Assembly (NCBI RefSeq): GCF_011620665.1
Contig: NZ_WOYQ01000022.1
Span: forward strand, 37,525-92,633
DNA: 55,109 nucleotides
Direction of reading: 5' to 3'
Source: Microbacterium sp.
GTDB lineage: Bacteria > Actinomycetota > Actinomycetes > Actinomycetales > Microbacteriaceae
Position 1 is the stretch's first letter; each line of letters begins with the position of its first letter. The notes beneath the pieces are model-generated. The model worked only from the letters and a program-made list of their open reading frames with translations. It had not been told where the DNA came from and did no database searches. Below are positions 17,342-30,459 of this stretch, piece after piece. Made by a program: the position numbers and the translations under genes.

Positions 17342-19482
17342 GACCCGGCGCTGTGGCTGAGCCACAGCACACCCAGCGGCGGCAGCGTCATGCGCGCGCA
17401 TCCGGCGTCATCGGCGTGCACGGATCCGAGGTTGCCGACGCCGGATCCGCCATACTCGCGGGCGTCCGTATTGAGGATCTCGGTCCAGGTGCCGCTCGCT
17501 CCGAGATCGAGCGAGAAGTCGTACAGCGGAGTTCCGGAGAAGTTGCCGATGATCGCAACCGTGTTCCCGTGGTGGTCGCGGCGCGCGAAAGCGATGACAC
17601 TGGGGTTCCAGTGCGGGGCGCCGAGACGCGTGAACGCCGACGCATCGCGGTCGCGTGACCACAGTGGTGCGTGCGCGCGGTAGACTCGATTGAGGGCCCC
17701 CACGAAGTCATGAAGCTCGCGGTGCGCAGGCTGGTCGAGTAACCACCAATCCAGGGGCCGCGACTCGGACCACTCCGACATCTGCCCGAACTCCTGGCCC
17801 ATGAACAGCAGCTGCTTGCCGGGGTGACCCCACATGTATGCCAGGAACGCACGCATGTTGGCGAGCTTCTGCCAGTGGTCGCCCGGCATCCGCGTGAAGA
17901 GGCTGCCCTTGCCGTGCACGACTTCATCGTGGCTGATCGGCAACAGATAGTTCTCGCTGAAGGCATAGACGAACGAGAACGACAGCTCGCCTTCGTGATA
18001 CGAGCGGTACATCGGGTCTCGCTTGATGTACTCGAGCGAATCGTTCATCCAGCCCATGTTCCACTTCAGGCCGAACCCGAGGCCCCCCGCGCTGGTCGGC
18101 GCGGTGACGCCGGGATAGCTGGTCGATTCCTCGGCGATCATCGCGATGCCGGGATAGCGTTTGTATGCGGTCGCGTTGACCTCTTGGAGAAAGCTGATCG
18201 CCTCGAGATTCTCCCGCCCCCCGTAGATGTTCGGCTCCCACCGGCCCGGCTCGCGGGAGTAGTCGAGGTACAGCATCGACGCCACCGCATCCACACGTAA
18301 GCCGTCGACGTGGAACTCCTCGAACCAGAACAGTGCGTTCGCGACGAGGAAGTTTCGCACCTCGTTGCGTCCGTAGTCGAAGATCAGGGTGCCCCAATCC
18401 TCGTGCTCACCGCGGCGCGGATCGGGATGCTCGTAGAGTGCATCACCGTCGAATCGCGCCAGCGCGAATGCGTCCTTCGGGAAATGACCCGGCACCCAAT
18501 CCATGATCACGCCGATCCCGGCCTGGTGCAGGCGGTCGATGAGATAGCGCAGATCATCGGGCGAGCCGAAGCGGCTGGTGGCGGCGTAATAACCCGTCAC
18601 CTGGTAACCCCACGAGCCGCCGAACGGGTGCTCGGCCAGCGGAAGGAACTCCACGTGAGTGAAGCCCTGCTCCGTCAGGTAGTCGATCAGGGGGTCTGCG
18701 GCTTCGCGGTAGGTGAGGCCGGGCCGCCACGAGCCGAAGTGCATCTCGTAGACCGACATCGGCTGGTCGCTCGGGGAACGAGAACCGCGTTGCCCGAGCC
18801 ACGCGGCATCCATCCATTCGAAGGTGCTCTCGGTCACGATGGATGCCGTGGAGGGCGGTACTTCGGCGCACTGAGCCATCGGATCGGCCTTCGTGATCCA
18901 GGGGCCGGCCTGGGTCAGCAGCTCGAACTTGTAGCGGGTGCCGACGCCGAGTTCGGGCACGAAGATCTCCCACACCCCGCTGGAGCCGAGGGAACGCATC
19001 GAGTGCCCCTGCCCGTCCCACGAGTTGAAGTCACCGATCACGCGGACTGCGCGCGCGTTCGGCGCCCACACCGAGAACGACACGCCCGAGACGCCGTCGA
19101 ACCGGTGCACACGCGCACCGAGCACCCGCCAGAGCTCTTCGTGGCGCCCTTCGCGAATCAGGTGCAGGTCGAGCTCGCCCACCGTCGGAAGATGCCGATA
19201 CGGATCGTCGCTGGTGTAGGAGAGGCCGTCGTCGTAGGTGGCCTCGAGCGTGTAGGAGGCGGGTGCGGTATCGGTCGTGCCCTCCCAGATACCACCGCGC
19301 AGGTGCGCGAGCGGCACCCGCTCGCCGTCCGGGAGCAGGGCCGTGACCGTTCGCGCGAGCGGACGACGTGCGCGGATGACCCACCCTCCGTCTGCATGAC
19401 CGTGGAGCCCCAGCACGTCGTGCGGTGCGTAGTACGACCCGGTGGCGACGGAGTCGAGGACGGCGTCGGCAGGAACGTTCAT
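17338..19482 (-). CDS. glgB: 1,4-alpha-glucan branching enzyme
   Basis: GlgB adds alpha-1,6 branches to glycogen. The 714-residue GH13 enzyme has an N-terminal region, a CBM48-like module with the FSVWAPNARAVRVIGDFNSWDG block, and the catalytic barrel. The triad is Asp398 (LRVDAVAS), Glu451 (AEESTSYPGV) and Asp519 (SHDEVVHGK). The C-terminal beta domain ends LGVLWLSH. The ATG at 19482 overlaps the glgE stop by four bases, so the two are translationally coupled. That pairing fits the GlgE pathway, in which GlgE extends chains and GlgB branches them. Confidence 0.96.
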   Translation of the reverse strand: MNVPADAVLDSVATGSYYAPHDVLGLHGHADGGWVIRARRPLARTVTALLPDGERVPLAHLRGGIWEGTTDTAPASYTLEATYDDGLSYTSDDPYRHLPTVGELDLHLIREGRHEELWRVLGARVHRFDGVSGVSFSVWAPNARAVRVIGDFNSWDGQGHSMRSLGSSGVWEIFVPELGVGTRYKFELLTQAGPWITKADPMAQCAEVPPSTASIVTESTFEWMDAAWLGQRGSRSPSDQPMSVYEMHFGSWRPGLTYREAADPLIDYLTEQGFTHVEFLPLAEHPFGGSWGYQVTGYYAATSRFGSPDDLRYLIDRLHQAGIGVIMDWVPGHFPKDAFALARFDGDALYEHPDPRRGEHEDWGTLIFDYGRNEVRNFLVANALFWFEEFHVDGLRVDAVASMLYLDYSREPGRWEPNIYGGRENLEAISFLQEVNATAYKRYPGIAMIAEESTSYPGVTAPTSAGGLGFGLKWNMGWMNDSLEYIKRDPMYRSYHEGELSFSFVYAFSENYLLPISHDEVVHGKGSLFTRMPGDHWQKLANMRAFLAYMWGHPGKQLLFMGQEFGQMSEWSESRPLDWWLLDQPAHRELHDFVGALNRVYRAHAPLWSRDRDASAFTRLGAPHWNPSVIAFARRDHHGNTVAIIGNFSGTPLYDFSLDLGASGTWTEILNTDAREYGGSGVGNLGSVHADDAGCARMTLPPLGVLWLSHSAGS

Positions 19483-21563
19483 CGTGTGCCTCTCACGTGC
19501 AGGATGTGGACGGGTTCGAAGAACGCGTCGAGGCGGACGAAGTTGTGATCGGACCAGGTCCAGGTGGATCCGGTGATGAGATCCTCCACGACGAACGGCG
19601 CGCCAGGCGTCCCGCCCCACGCCGTCTGGTCGAGATGGACCGTCGTCTGCCGCACCGAGTGCGGGTCGACGTTGGCCACGACGATGATCGTGTCGGATTC
19701 TCCGTCCGCGGTGAGGGGAGCGGGAATGTGCTTCGAATACACCAGGATCGCGTCGTCGTCGCTGTAGTGCACGCGCAGGCCGCGCAGCTGGCGGAGCGCG
19801 GGGTGCGCCCGCCGGATCTCGTTCAGGCGCCGCAGGTACGGTGCGAGGGAGTCGCCCGAGGCTTCGGCACCCGCCCAGTCACGGACCTTGTACTCGAACT
19901 TCTCATTGTCGATGTTCTCCTCGGCGCCGGGACGTGCGACGTTCTCGAAGAGCTCGTACCCGGCGTAGACGCCATAGCTGGCGCCGGCTGTGGCTGCGAT
20001 CGCCGCCCGGATCCTGTAGGCCGGGCGGCCGCCGTACTGCAGGTACTCGGTCAGGATGTCGGGCGTGTTCACGAAGAGGTTGGGGCGCATGATGTCGGCG
20101 GTCTCGCCCGTGATCCCGGTGAGGAACGCCTCGAGTTCGGGCTTCGTGTTGCGCCAGGTGAAGTAGGAGTAGCTCTGCTGAAAGCCCGCCTGCGCGAGCG
20201 CGAGAAGAGGCGCCGGACGGGTGAAGGCTTCGGCGAGGAAGATGACATCCGGATGCTCGGCGTTCACCGTCGCGATCAGCCATTCCCAGAACTGCACCGG
20301 TTTGGTGTGCGGATTGTCCACGCGGAAGATCCGCACACCCTGTCCGATCCACAATCGCACGATGCGCAGGACCTCGGCGCGGATACCCTCGGGGTCGTTG
20401 TCGAAATTGATCGGATAGATGTCCTGGTACTTCTTCGGCGGGTTCTCGGCGTACGCGATCGAGCCGTCGGGGAGGGTCGTGAACCATTCCGGATGCTGGG
20501 TGACCCAGGGGTGGTCCGGCGCGGCCTGCAGCGCGAGGTCGAGCGCGACCTCCAGACCCTGGGTGGCGGCCGCGCGGACGAACGCACGGAAGTCGGCGAG
20601 GGTGCCCAGGTCCGGATGCACGGTGTCATGGCCACCGGCCGTCGAGCCGATCGCCCAGGGTGAGCCAGGATCGCCGGGCCCGGCCGTGAGCGTGTTGTTG
20701 GGTCCCTTGCGGTTGGTCTCGCCGATGGGGTGGATCGGCGGGAGGTAGAGCACGTCGAACCCCATCGCCGCGACGGCGGGGAGGCGCCCCATCGCCGAGC
20801 GGAATGTCCCGCTCTTGATGGATCCGTCCTTGCGGCGGACGGCGCCCTCGGACCGCGGGAAGAACTCGTACCAGGCGCCGACGCCCGCCCGCTCGCGCTC
20901 GACGAGCAGTTCGCGCGTCGGGCCCGCGGTGGTCAGCGAGGTGAGCGGCCGAGCGGTGAAGAAGGCGGAGAGCTGCCGGTCGCCCACGACGATCAGTGCG
21001 TCGTCGTCGGTGACGTCGGGGTCTTTCAACGACTGCGCCGCCGCTCTGAGCGCGCGGCGCTCGGCGGCGGGCCGGTCCTTCTGGGCAGCGGCGCGCGTGA
21101 GCAGTCCGACGCCCATCATGCGCATGAGCGGCCCGTCGACACCGGCGGCGATCTTGAGGGCGGCGGCGTGAGCCCACGTGGCGAAGTCGTCCGCGAACGA
21201 TTCGAACCGGAAGCGCCACAGTCCCTCCTCGATCGGCGAGATGAGGACGCTCCATCGGTCGAAACCATCGCCGAGGGCCGTCAACCGGTGCAGGGATTCG
21301 TGTCCTGAGGGCGAGAAGACGCGCACGTGCACGCCGATGAGATCGTGCCCCTCGCGAAACGCCGTCGCGGTGAAGGGGACGGACTCCCCTGCGAAGGCGG
21401 AGGGCCGGAAGGCCGGGTCGAGGGCACGAGGACGTTCGTGCCCGAGCGGGATTCGGCCGGTGTGGGTGCCGGCATCGGGAGCCAGCACGCCGACGGGTCG
21501 GAGAGGGATCTCCGCGGTGCTCCGAAGGGGCCGGGAAGCAGGAGTGCTCGTCGTCTTCGCCAC
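19479..21563 (-). CDS. glgE: alpha-1,4-glucan:maltose-1-phosphate maltosyltransferase
   Basis: GlgE transfers maltosyl units from maltose-1-phosphate to linear alpha-1,4-glucan. The 694-residue GH13_3 enzyme has the N-terminal beta domain, the GlgE-typical FPRSEG and PPIHPIGETNRKGPNN blocks, and the catalytic residues Asp416 (FRVDNPHTKP), Glu445 (FLAEAFTRP) and Asp502 (NTPDILTEY). The substrate is normally made by TreS-Pep2 or by GlgM; neither lies in this window. The start is GTG, preceded at 6 bases by TAGGTT, so the mRNA may be leaderless. Confidence 0.96.
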   Translation of the reverse strand: MAKTTSTPASRPLRSTAEIPLRPVGVLAPDAGTHTGRIPLGHERPRALDPAFRPSAFAGESVPFTATAFREGHDLIGVHVRVFSPSGHESLHRLTALGDGFDRWSVLISPIEEGLWRFRFESFADDFATWAHAAALKIAAGVDGPLMRMMGVGLLTRAAAQKDRPAAERRALRAAAQSLKDPDVTDDDALIVVGDRQLSAFFTARPLTSLTTAGPTRELLVERERAGVGAWYEFFPRSEGAVRRKDGSIKSGTFRSAMGRLPAVAAMGFDVLYLPPIHPIGETNRKGPNNTLTAGPGDPGSPWAIGSTAGGHDTVHPDLGTLADFRAFVRAAATQGLEVALDLALQAAPDHPWVTQHPEWFTTLPDGSIAYAENPPKKYQDIYPINFDNDPEGIRAEVLRIVRLWIGQGVRIFRVDNPHTKPVQFWEWLIATVNAEHPDVIFLAEAFTRPAPLLALAQAGFQQSYSYFTWRNTKPELEAFLTGITGETADIMRPNLFVNTPDILTEYLQYGGRPAYRIRAAIAATAGASYGVYAGYELFENVARPGAEENIDNEKFEYKVRDWAGAEASGDSLAPYLRRLNEIRRAHPALRQLRGLRVHYSDDDAILVYSKHIPAPLTADGESDTIIVVANVDPHSVRQTTVHLDQTAWGGTPGAPFVVEDLITGSTWTWSDHNFVRLDAFFEPVHILHVRGTR

Positions 21564-21569
21564 GCCTCG

Positions 21570-21575
21570 AACCTA
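21570..21575 (-). promoter_or_regulatory. -10 (TAGGTT) of glgE, leaderless spacing
   Basis: On the minus strand TAGGTT ends 6 bases before the glgE GTG. It indicates that glgE-glgB has its own promoter in the 173-base gap after glgX. No clear -35 is seen. Confidence 0.5.
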
Positions 21576-21736
21576 CCGCCGTTGAGGTCGGGGCCTGCGG
21601 TCGTCGTGCGGCGCGGTGGAGATCATGAGGAGGCACGACTGCGATTGCGGTGACAGCGTTGATCCCGTCTCTTTCGACGAGCGAGGGCTCGTCCGGCGCT
21701 GCGACCGGGTTTTCTGCGGCGGCAGTCCTCGCGGCC

Positions 21737-23824
21737 TCAGCTCATGCGGAAGAGCTGCATCGCCGTCCCGGGGAGGGCCAGCACCTCGCCCGGCGCGAAC
21801 AACACTTCAGGCTCGTCCGGACGCTCGGGCACACTCGACCACAGCGACACGAACTCGGTGATGCCGTCGATCCGGGGAAGCGTCACATCGATCGGGCGCT
21901 CCGTGCCGTGCACGACCAGCAGAATGCGATTCGGAGCTTCGGTGTCCGGTGTGGACTGCGCGTCGTACTGCAGCGTGCGGTGGGACGGATCGGCCCACCG
22001 TTCGCTCGACATGGTCTCGCCATGCTCGTCGTACCAGTCGATGACCGACGAGTTCGGGATCGTGTGGACGGCGTGGGCGAACCTCCGTGGACGAAGAGCG
22101 GGGTTCTCCCTGCGCAGCTGGATGAGCCGCTGCACGTGCGCGAAGAGGTCTTCTTGCCACGGCGCGTGCTGCCAATCGAGCCAGGTGAGCGGCGAGGAAT
22201 GGCAATAGGCGTTGTTGTTGCCGCGCTGAGTGCGTGCGAACTCGTCACCCGCGGTGATCATGGGAATGCCGGCGGACAGCAGCAGAGTGCCCATGAGGTT
22301 GCGCATCGCGCGGCGGCGGGCGGCGAGGATGTCCGGGTCGTCGGTGGCGCCCTCGGCGCCGTGGTTGAACGAGCGGTTGGTGTCTGCGCCGTCGCGGCCC
22401 TGCTCGCTGTTGCCCAGGTTGTGCTTGATGTCGTACGACACAAGGTCGCGGAGGGTGAATCCGTCGTGCGCGGTGACGAAGTTGACACTCGCGAGCGGAC
22501 CCCGCTCGTCGCTGAACGTGTTGGAAGACCCCGCCAGCCGTGTGGCGAATCCGCCGACGCCGGCGGGAGCCGTGCCGGCGCGCCGTGTGTAGTCGACGTC
22601 GCTCAGCCAGAAGTTGCGGACTCGGTCGCGATAGCGATCGTTCCACTCCGCCCACCCCTCTCCGAAGTTCCCCGTCTGCCAGCCGCCCATCCCGACGTCC
22701 CACGGTTCCGCGATGTTCTTGACCCCCGCGAGGGCGGGGTCGTCGATGATCGCCCGCAGCAGCGGGTGATCGGCGGTGAAGACGTGCTGCGCATCACGAC
22801 CGAGAGTTGCCGCCAGATCGAACCGGAATCCGTCCACCTGCAGATCGTTCGCCCAGTACCGCAGAGAATCGAGCACCAATCGGGCCGCGGCATCCGTCGA
22901 CGTGTTCAGGGAATTGCCGCATCCGGTGACGTCGATGTAGGCGCCGTCATCGTGCTGACGGTAGTACGCGCGGTTGTCGATGCCTCGCAGGCTCGAGCGC
23001 GGATCGGCCATGCCGAGCTCGGCCGTGTGGTTGAACACGACATCGAGTATCACTTCGATCCCCGCGGCATGGAGGGACTTGACCATCTCCTGGAACTCAC
23101 GCACGATGCCGGTCGCTCCCCGCGCCGACGACTCCGCGGTGGCGTAGCCGCCGTGCGGCGTGAAGAAGCTGACGGTGTTGTATCCCCAGTAGTTCGTCAG
23201 ACCGTACTGCAGCAGCCGCCGCTCCGTCTCGAACGCGTGCACGGGCAGGAGCTCGACCGCCGTGACGCCGAGCGAGCGCAGGTGGTCGATCATGGTGGGG
23301 TGCCCGAGACCGGCGTAGGTGCCGTGCAGCGCGGGCGGCACATCGGGGTGCCGCTTGGAGAGCCCCGCGACGTGGGCCTCATAGATGACGGTGCGATCGA
23401 GGGGCGTCGCGGGCTTCGTGACGCCTTCCCAATCGAAGCCGGACTCGACGACCACAGATCGCCACTGGCCCCGACGCACCGCGGCGAGGCCACGACCGTA
23501 GGGATCGATGAGCAGGCTCTCGGGGTTGAACGTGTTGCCGAGACCCGCGGGTCCGTCGACCCGAAGGGCATAGGGCGTGCCGGGGCGGAGACTCGGCGTC
23601 GTGATCTCCCAGACTCCGCCGCCGGCCGGCGCGAGTGGGAGCGCCTCGGTGATCCAGTCGAGATCGGTCTCGTCGAAGATGACAAGTTCGACACTGGTCG
23701 CCGCCCCCGACCAGATCCGCAAGCGTCCGCCGCCACCGCCCAGCGTGACCCCCAAACCGTCGAGCGACGCGCTGAGGAATGCGGGGGGAGCCTTGAGGGG
23801 GCTCGAGTGCGTCGGGCTGAGCAT
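21737..23824 (-). CDS. glgX: glycogen debranching enzyme GlgX
   Basis: GlgX (GH13_11, TreX/isoamylase type) hydrolyses alpha-1,6 branches of glycogen. The 695-residue product has an N-terminal CBM48-like domain, then VIYEAHVAGLSKRHPDVP, LPVHAF, and catalytic blocks VDGFRFDLAATLGRD (nucleophile Asp), KNIAEPWDVG (acid/base Glu) and TAHDGFTLRDLV (Asp). It carries the Asn/Ser-rich LNTSTDAAARL and GDEFARTQRGNNNAYC segments of the family. An upstream in-frame codon would start at 23881, inside the divergent gene's start. ATG 23824, 7 bases from a TACTGT, is preferred. It is divergent from the cysteine desulfurase gene. Confidence 0.95.
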   Translation of the reverse strand: MLSPTHSSPLKAPPAFLSASLDGLGVTLGGGGGRLRIWSGAATSVELVIFDETDLDWITEALPLAPAGGGVWEITTPSLRPGTPYALRVDGPAGLGNTFNPESLLIDPYGRGLAAVRRGQWRSVVVESGFDWEGVTKPATPLDRTVIYEAHVAGLSKRHPDVPPALHGTYAGLGHPTMIDHLRSLGVTAVELLPVHAFETERRLLQYGLTNYWGYNTVSFFTPHGGYATAESSARGATGIVREFQEMVKSLHAAGIEVILDVVFNHTAELGMADPRSSLRGIDNRAYYRQHDDGAYIDVTGCGNSLNTSTDAAARLVLDSLRYWANDLQVDGFRFDLAATLGRDAQHVFTADHPLLRAIIDDPALAGVKNIAEPWDVGMGGWQTGNFGEGWAEWNDRYRDRVRNFWLSDVDYTRRAGTAPAGVGGFATRLAGSSNTFSDERGPLASVNFVTAHDGFTLRDLVSYDIKHNLGNSEQGRDGADTNRSFNHGAEGATDDPDILAARRRAMRNLMGTLLLSAGIPMITAGDEFARTQRGNNNAYCHSSPLTWLDWQHAPWQEDLFAHVQRLIQLRRENPALRPRRFAHAVHTIPNSSVIDWYDEHGETMSSERWADPSHRTLQYDAQSTPDTEAPNRILLVVHGTERPIDVTLPRIDGITEFVSLWSSVPERPDEPEVLFAPGEVLALPGTAMQLFRMS

Positions 23825-23831
23825 GCGCTCT

Positions 23832-23837
23832 ACAGTA
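23832..23837 (-). promoter_or_regulatory. -10 (TACTGT) of glgX, leaderless spacing
   Basis: Read on the minus strand, TACTGT ends 7 bases before the glgX ATG. It lies in the 55-base gap between glgX and the cysteine desulfurase gene. Confidence 0.5.
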
Positions 23838-23879
23838 GTAAATGCCGTGAGTCGGGCATGTAACGCGACGAGGAGGGCC

Positions 23880-25058
23880 ATGTCGATCTACCTCGATCAC
23901 GCGTCGTATTCGCCTTTGCGTGCCGTCGCGCGCGATGCCTGGCTCTCCGCGACCGATGTCGTGGGCAACGCGTCTTCCGTGCACGGTGCCGGACAGCAGG
24001 CACGGAGACTGCTGGAGGAGTCACGTGAGGCCGTGGGCGCGGCGCTGCGCTGCGAACCCATCGAGGTGGTCTTCACTTCTGGCGGCACCGAATCGGTCAA
24101 TCTCGCGGTGAAGGGTCTCTGGTGGTCGCGTGACGGGGGCGTGGATGCCGTGGTTCTCCCGGACGGCGAGCATCACGCGACGATGGATACCGTCGCGTGG
24201 CTCGCGCAGGCAGAAAGTGCGCGGGTGCGCCCTGTCCCGCTCGATCGGCAGGGCCGGATCGATCCGGCCCTGTTCGCCGAGGCGCTTCCCGGGGCAGCTC
24301 TCGCGACCGCCCTGATCGCCAACAACGAGGTGGGGACGCTTCAGGACGCCACGGCACTCTCCGCCGCGGCGGCGGACGCGAGTGTGCCTCTGCACCTGGA
24401 TGCAGTCTCCGCTCTCGGGCACATCCCGGTGGACTTCGCCGGGTGGCGCGCCGGAGGCGCCGGCACGGGCGGCCTCGTCGCGCTCAGCATCTCCGGACAC
24501 AAGATCGGGGCGCCCGTCGGCACCGGCGCGCTCGTGGTTTCTCGCCACGCGGCCCTTACCGCCGGACTGCACGGAGGCGGCCAGCAACGCGGTCTCCGCT
24601 CGGGAACGCCCGACGTCCCCGGTGCGGCCGCGCTCGCCGCCGCCGCTACCGAGGCGGTCGCCGAGCAGGCGGCGGAGCAGGCGCGGCTGATTGCGCTGCG
24701 CACCCGCCTCATCGCGGGCGTCCGCGCGGCGGTGCCCGCTGCCGAACTCCTCGGCGACCCGGACGATCGCCTGCCGGGCAACGTCCACCTGCACTTCCCG
24801 GGCGCCGCGGGGGAGTCGCTTCTGTTCCTGCTCGATCAGGCGGGGATCTCGGTGTCGACCGGGTCGGCCTGCCAGGCCGGGGTCGCCGAGCCTTCGCACG
24901 TGGTCATGGCGCTCGGGCGGGATGAACGGGTCGCGCGGTCGGTGCTGCGGATCACGCTGGGCCGCACGACGGTCCCAGCCGATGTCGACGCCATCGTCGC
25001 CGCGCTGCCGGAAGCGTATGCGCGGGCATCCGGATTCCGCACAGTCGCGCGCTCGTAG
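23880..25058 (+). CDS. cysteine desulfurase (IscS/NifS family)
   Basis: This PLP enzyme removes sulfur from cysteine and passes it on as a persulfide. The 392-residue product has YLDHASYSPL at the N-terminus, FTSGGTESVNLAV, a His stacking on PLP in GEHHATMDT, the Schiff-base Lys in SISGHKIGAPVG and the persulfide Cys in STGSACQAG. mnmA starts nine bases after its stop, so it most likely supplies sulfur for tRNA 2-thiolation, as in other actinobacteria, rather than a full Isc or Suf cluster. The ATG has GGAGGG upstream. Its TAG stop is part of the mnmA -10. Confidence 0.94.
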   Translation: MSIYLDHASYSPLRAVARDAWLSATDVVGNASSVHGAGQQARRLLEESREAVGAALRCEPIEVVFTSGGTESVNLAVKGLWWSRDGGVDAVVLPDGEHHATMDTVAWLAQAESARVRPVPLDRQGRIDPALFAEALPGAALATALIANNEVGTLQDATALSAAAADASVPLHLDAVSALGHIPVDFAGWRAGGAGTGGLVALSISGHKIGAPVGTGALVVSRHAALTAGLHGGGQQRGLRSGTPDVPGAAALAAAATEAVAEQAAEQARLIALRTRLIAGVRAAVPAAELLGDPDDRLPGNVHLHFPGAAGESLLFLLDQAGISVSTGSACQAGVAEPSHVVMALGRDERVARSVLRITLGRTTVPADVDAIVAALPEAYARASGFRTVARS

Positions 25059-25061
25059 ACT
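25056..25061 (+). promoter_or_regulatory. -10 (TAGACT) of mnmA, overlapping a stop codon
   Basis: TAGACT uses the TAG stop of the cysteine desulfurase as its first half. It ends 6 bases before the mnmA GTG, the spacing of a leaderless promoter. No clear -35 is visible. Confidence 0.55.
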
Positions 25062-25067
25062 GGGTGC

Positions 25068-28642
<3,575 letters not shown>

Positions 28643-28651
28643 ACTGGTCGG

Positions 28652-28951
28652 GTGTCTGAAATCACCCCTGATCTCGTGCGCCACCTCGGCGTGCTCGCCC
28701 GGATCGACCTGAGCGACGAGGAGGTGCAGCGCCTCACCGGACAGCTCGACGCGATCGTCGACAACATCGCCAAGGTGTCAGAGGTGGCGACCCCGGATGT
28801 GCCCGCCACGAGCCACCCGATCCCGTTGCACAACGTGTTCCGTCCCGATGTCGTTGGCCGGATGCTGAGCCGCGAAGAAGTCCTGCAGAACGCCCCGGAT
28901 GCCGCTGACGGACGGTTCCGCGTGACCGCGATCCTGGGAGAAGAGCAGTGA
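28652..28951 (+). CDS. gatC: Asp-tRNA(Asn)/Glu-tRNA(Gln) amidotransferase subunit C
   Basis: GatC is the small subunit that wraps around and holds GatA and GatB in the amidotransferase that converts Glu-tRNA(Gln), and Asp-tRNA(Asn), to the correct amidated forms. The 99-residue product has the family order: [43 protein letters not shown] and a final [16 protein letters not shown] tail. It starts with GTG, without a ribosome-binding site. The gatA GTG overlaps its stop by four bases (GTGA). Confidence 0.96.
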   Translation: MSEITPDLVRHLGVLARIDLSDEEVQRLTGQLDAIVDNIAKVSEVATPDVPATSHPIPLHNVFRPDVVGRMLSREEVLQNAPDAADGRFRVTAILGEEQ

Positions 28952-30459
28952 GCGAACTGATCCGGCTCAGCGCCGCCGATCTGGCTGCGCGGCTGACTGC
29001 GGGCGAGGTCTCGAGCGTCGAGGTTACTCAGGCGCACCTCGACCGCATCGCCGCGGTCGACGCTGACGTGCACGCCTTCCTGCACGTGAGCGACCATGCG
29101 CTGGACATCGCCGCCGACATCGACCGTCGGCGCGGCGCGGGAGAGCGGCTCGGGGCGCTGGCCGGAGTGCCGTTGGCGATCAAAGACGTGCTCGTGACGA
29201 CCGACATGCCCTCGACCAGCGGATCGAAGATCCTCGAAGGGTTCCTGTCGCCGTACGACGCGACGGTCGTCGCCCGCGCGCGTGCCGCGGGCCTTGTTCC
29301 GCTCGGCAAGACGAATATGGACGAGTTCGCGATGGGCTCATCGACCGAGCACTCTGCATACGGTCCCACTCACAACCCGTGGGATCTGGAGCGCATCCCC
29401 GGCGGTTCCGGCGGCGGGTCGGCCGCCGCCGTCGCCGCGTTCGAGGCGCCGATCGCGCTCGGTTCCGACACGGGAGGATCTATCCGTCAGCCGGCGCACG
29501 TCACCGGAACGGTCGGACTCAAGCCCACCTACGGCGGCGTCAGCAGGTTCGGTGCGATCGCGCTGGCCTCGAGCCTCGACCAAGTCGGACCCGTCTCGCG
29601 CACGGTCCTCGACTCGGCGCTGCTGCACGATGTCATCGGCGGTCACGACCCGCACGACTCGACGTCGCTGACCGACGTGTGGCCTTCCTTCTCCGAGGCC
29701 GCCCGCGACGGCGCCCGCGGTGATGTGCTGAAGGGGCTGAAGATCGGCGTCATCCGCGAGTTGCCTGACAGCGGCTTCCAGCAGGGAGTGTCGGCATGCT
29801 TCCGTGCCGCGCTCACGCTCCTCGAATCGCAGGGTGCAGAGATCGTGGAGGTCAGCGCGCCGCACTTCGAGTACGGCGTCGCGGCGTATTACCTGATCCT
29901 GCCGGCCGAGGCGTCGAGCAATCTCGCGAAGTTCGACTCGGTCCGCTTCGGGCTGCGCGTCGACGTCCCGGGCGGCACTGTAGAGGATGTCATGGCACGC
30001 TCGCGCGACGTCGGCTTCGGCGACGAAGTCAAGCGGCGCATCATCCTGGGCACTTACGCGCTCTCAGCGGGGTACTACGACGCTTATTACGGCAGCGCGC
30101 AGAAGGTGCGCACTCTCATCCAGCGCGACTTCGACACCGCGTTCGCGCGGGTCGACGTCATCGCGACCCCGTCGGCGCCCACCACCGCCTTCCGGCTGGG
30201 GGAGCAGCTCGACGATCCGTTGCAGATGTATCTCAACGACGTCACCACGATTCCGGTGAACCTCGCCGGCGTTCCCGGGATCTCGATCCCCTCCGGGCTC
30301 GCCGCCGAGGACGGGCTGCCCGTCGGCATCCAGTTCATCGCTCCTGCCCGGGAGGACGCCCGCCTCTACCGTGTGGGAGCCGCACTCGAAGCTCTGCTCG
30401 TCGACGAATGGGGCGGTCCGCTGCTGGATCGCGCGCCGCTACTGAGAGAGGCCCGCTGA
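28948..30459 (+). CDS. gatA: Asp-tRNA(Asn)/Glu-tRNA(Gln) amidotransferase subunit A
   Basis: GatA is the glutaminase subunit that releases ammonia for GatB. The 503-residue product is a standard amidase-signature protein with the Ser-cisSer-Lys triad: Lys79 (PLAIKDVL), Ser154 ([12 protein letters not shown]) and Ser178 ([11 protein letters not shown]). The start GTG overlaps gatC by four bases, and the stop overlaps gatB by one base (TGATG), so the three are coupled. The presence of gatCAB implies that glutaminyl-tRNA is made indirectly in this organism. Confidence 0.97.
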   Translation: MSELIRLSAADLAARLTAGEVSSVEVTQAHLDRIAAVDADVHAFLHVSDHALDIAADIDRRRGAGERLGALAGVPLAIKDVLVTTDMPSTSGSKILEGFLSPYDATVVARARAAGLVPLGKTNMDEFAMGSSTEHSAYGPTHNPWDLERIPGGSGGGSAAAVAAFEAPIALGSDTGGSIRQPAHVTGTVGLKPTYGGVSRFGAIALASSLDQVGPVSRTVLDSALLHDVIGGHDPHDSTSLTDVWPSFSEAARDGARGDVLKGLKIGVIRELPDSGFQQGVSACFRAALTLLESQGAEIVEVSAPHFEYGVAAYYLILPAEASSNLAKFDSVRFGLRVDVPGGTVEDVMARSRDVGFGDEVKRRIILGTYALSAGYYDAYYGSAQKVRTLIQRDFDTAFARVDVIATPSAPTTAFRLGEQLDDPLQMYLNDVTTIPVNLAGVPGISIPSGLAAEDGLPVGIQFIAPAREDARLYRVGAALEALLVDEWGGPLLDRAPLLREAR

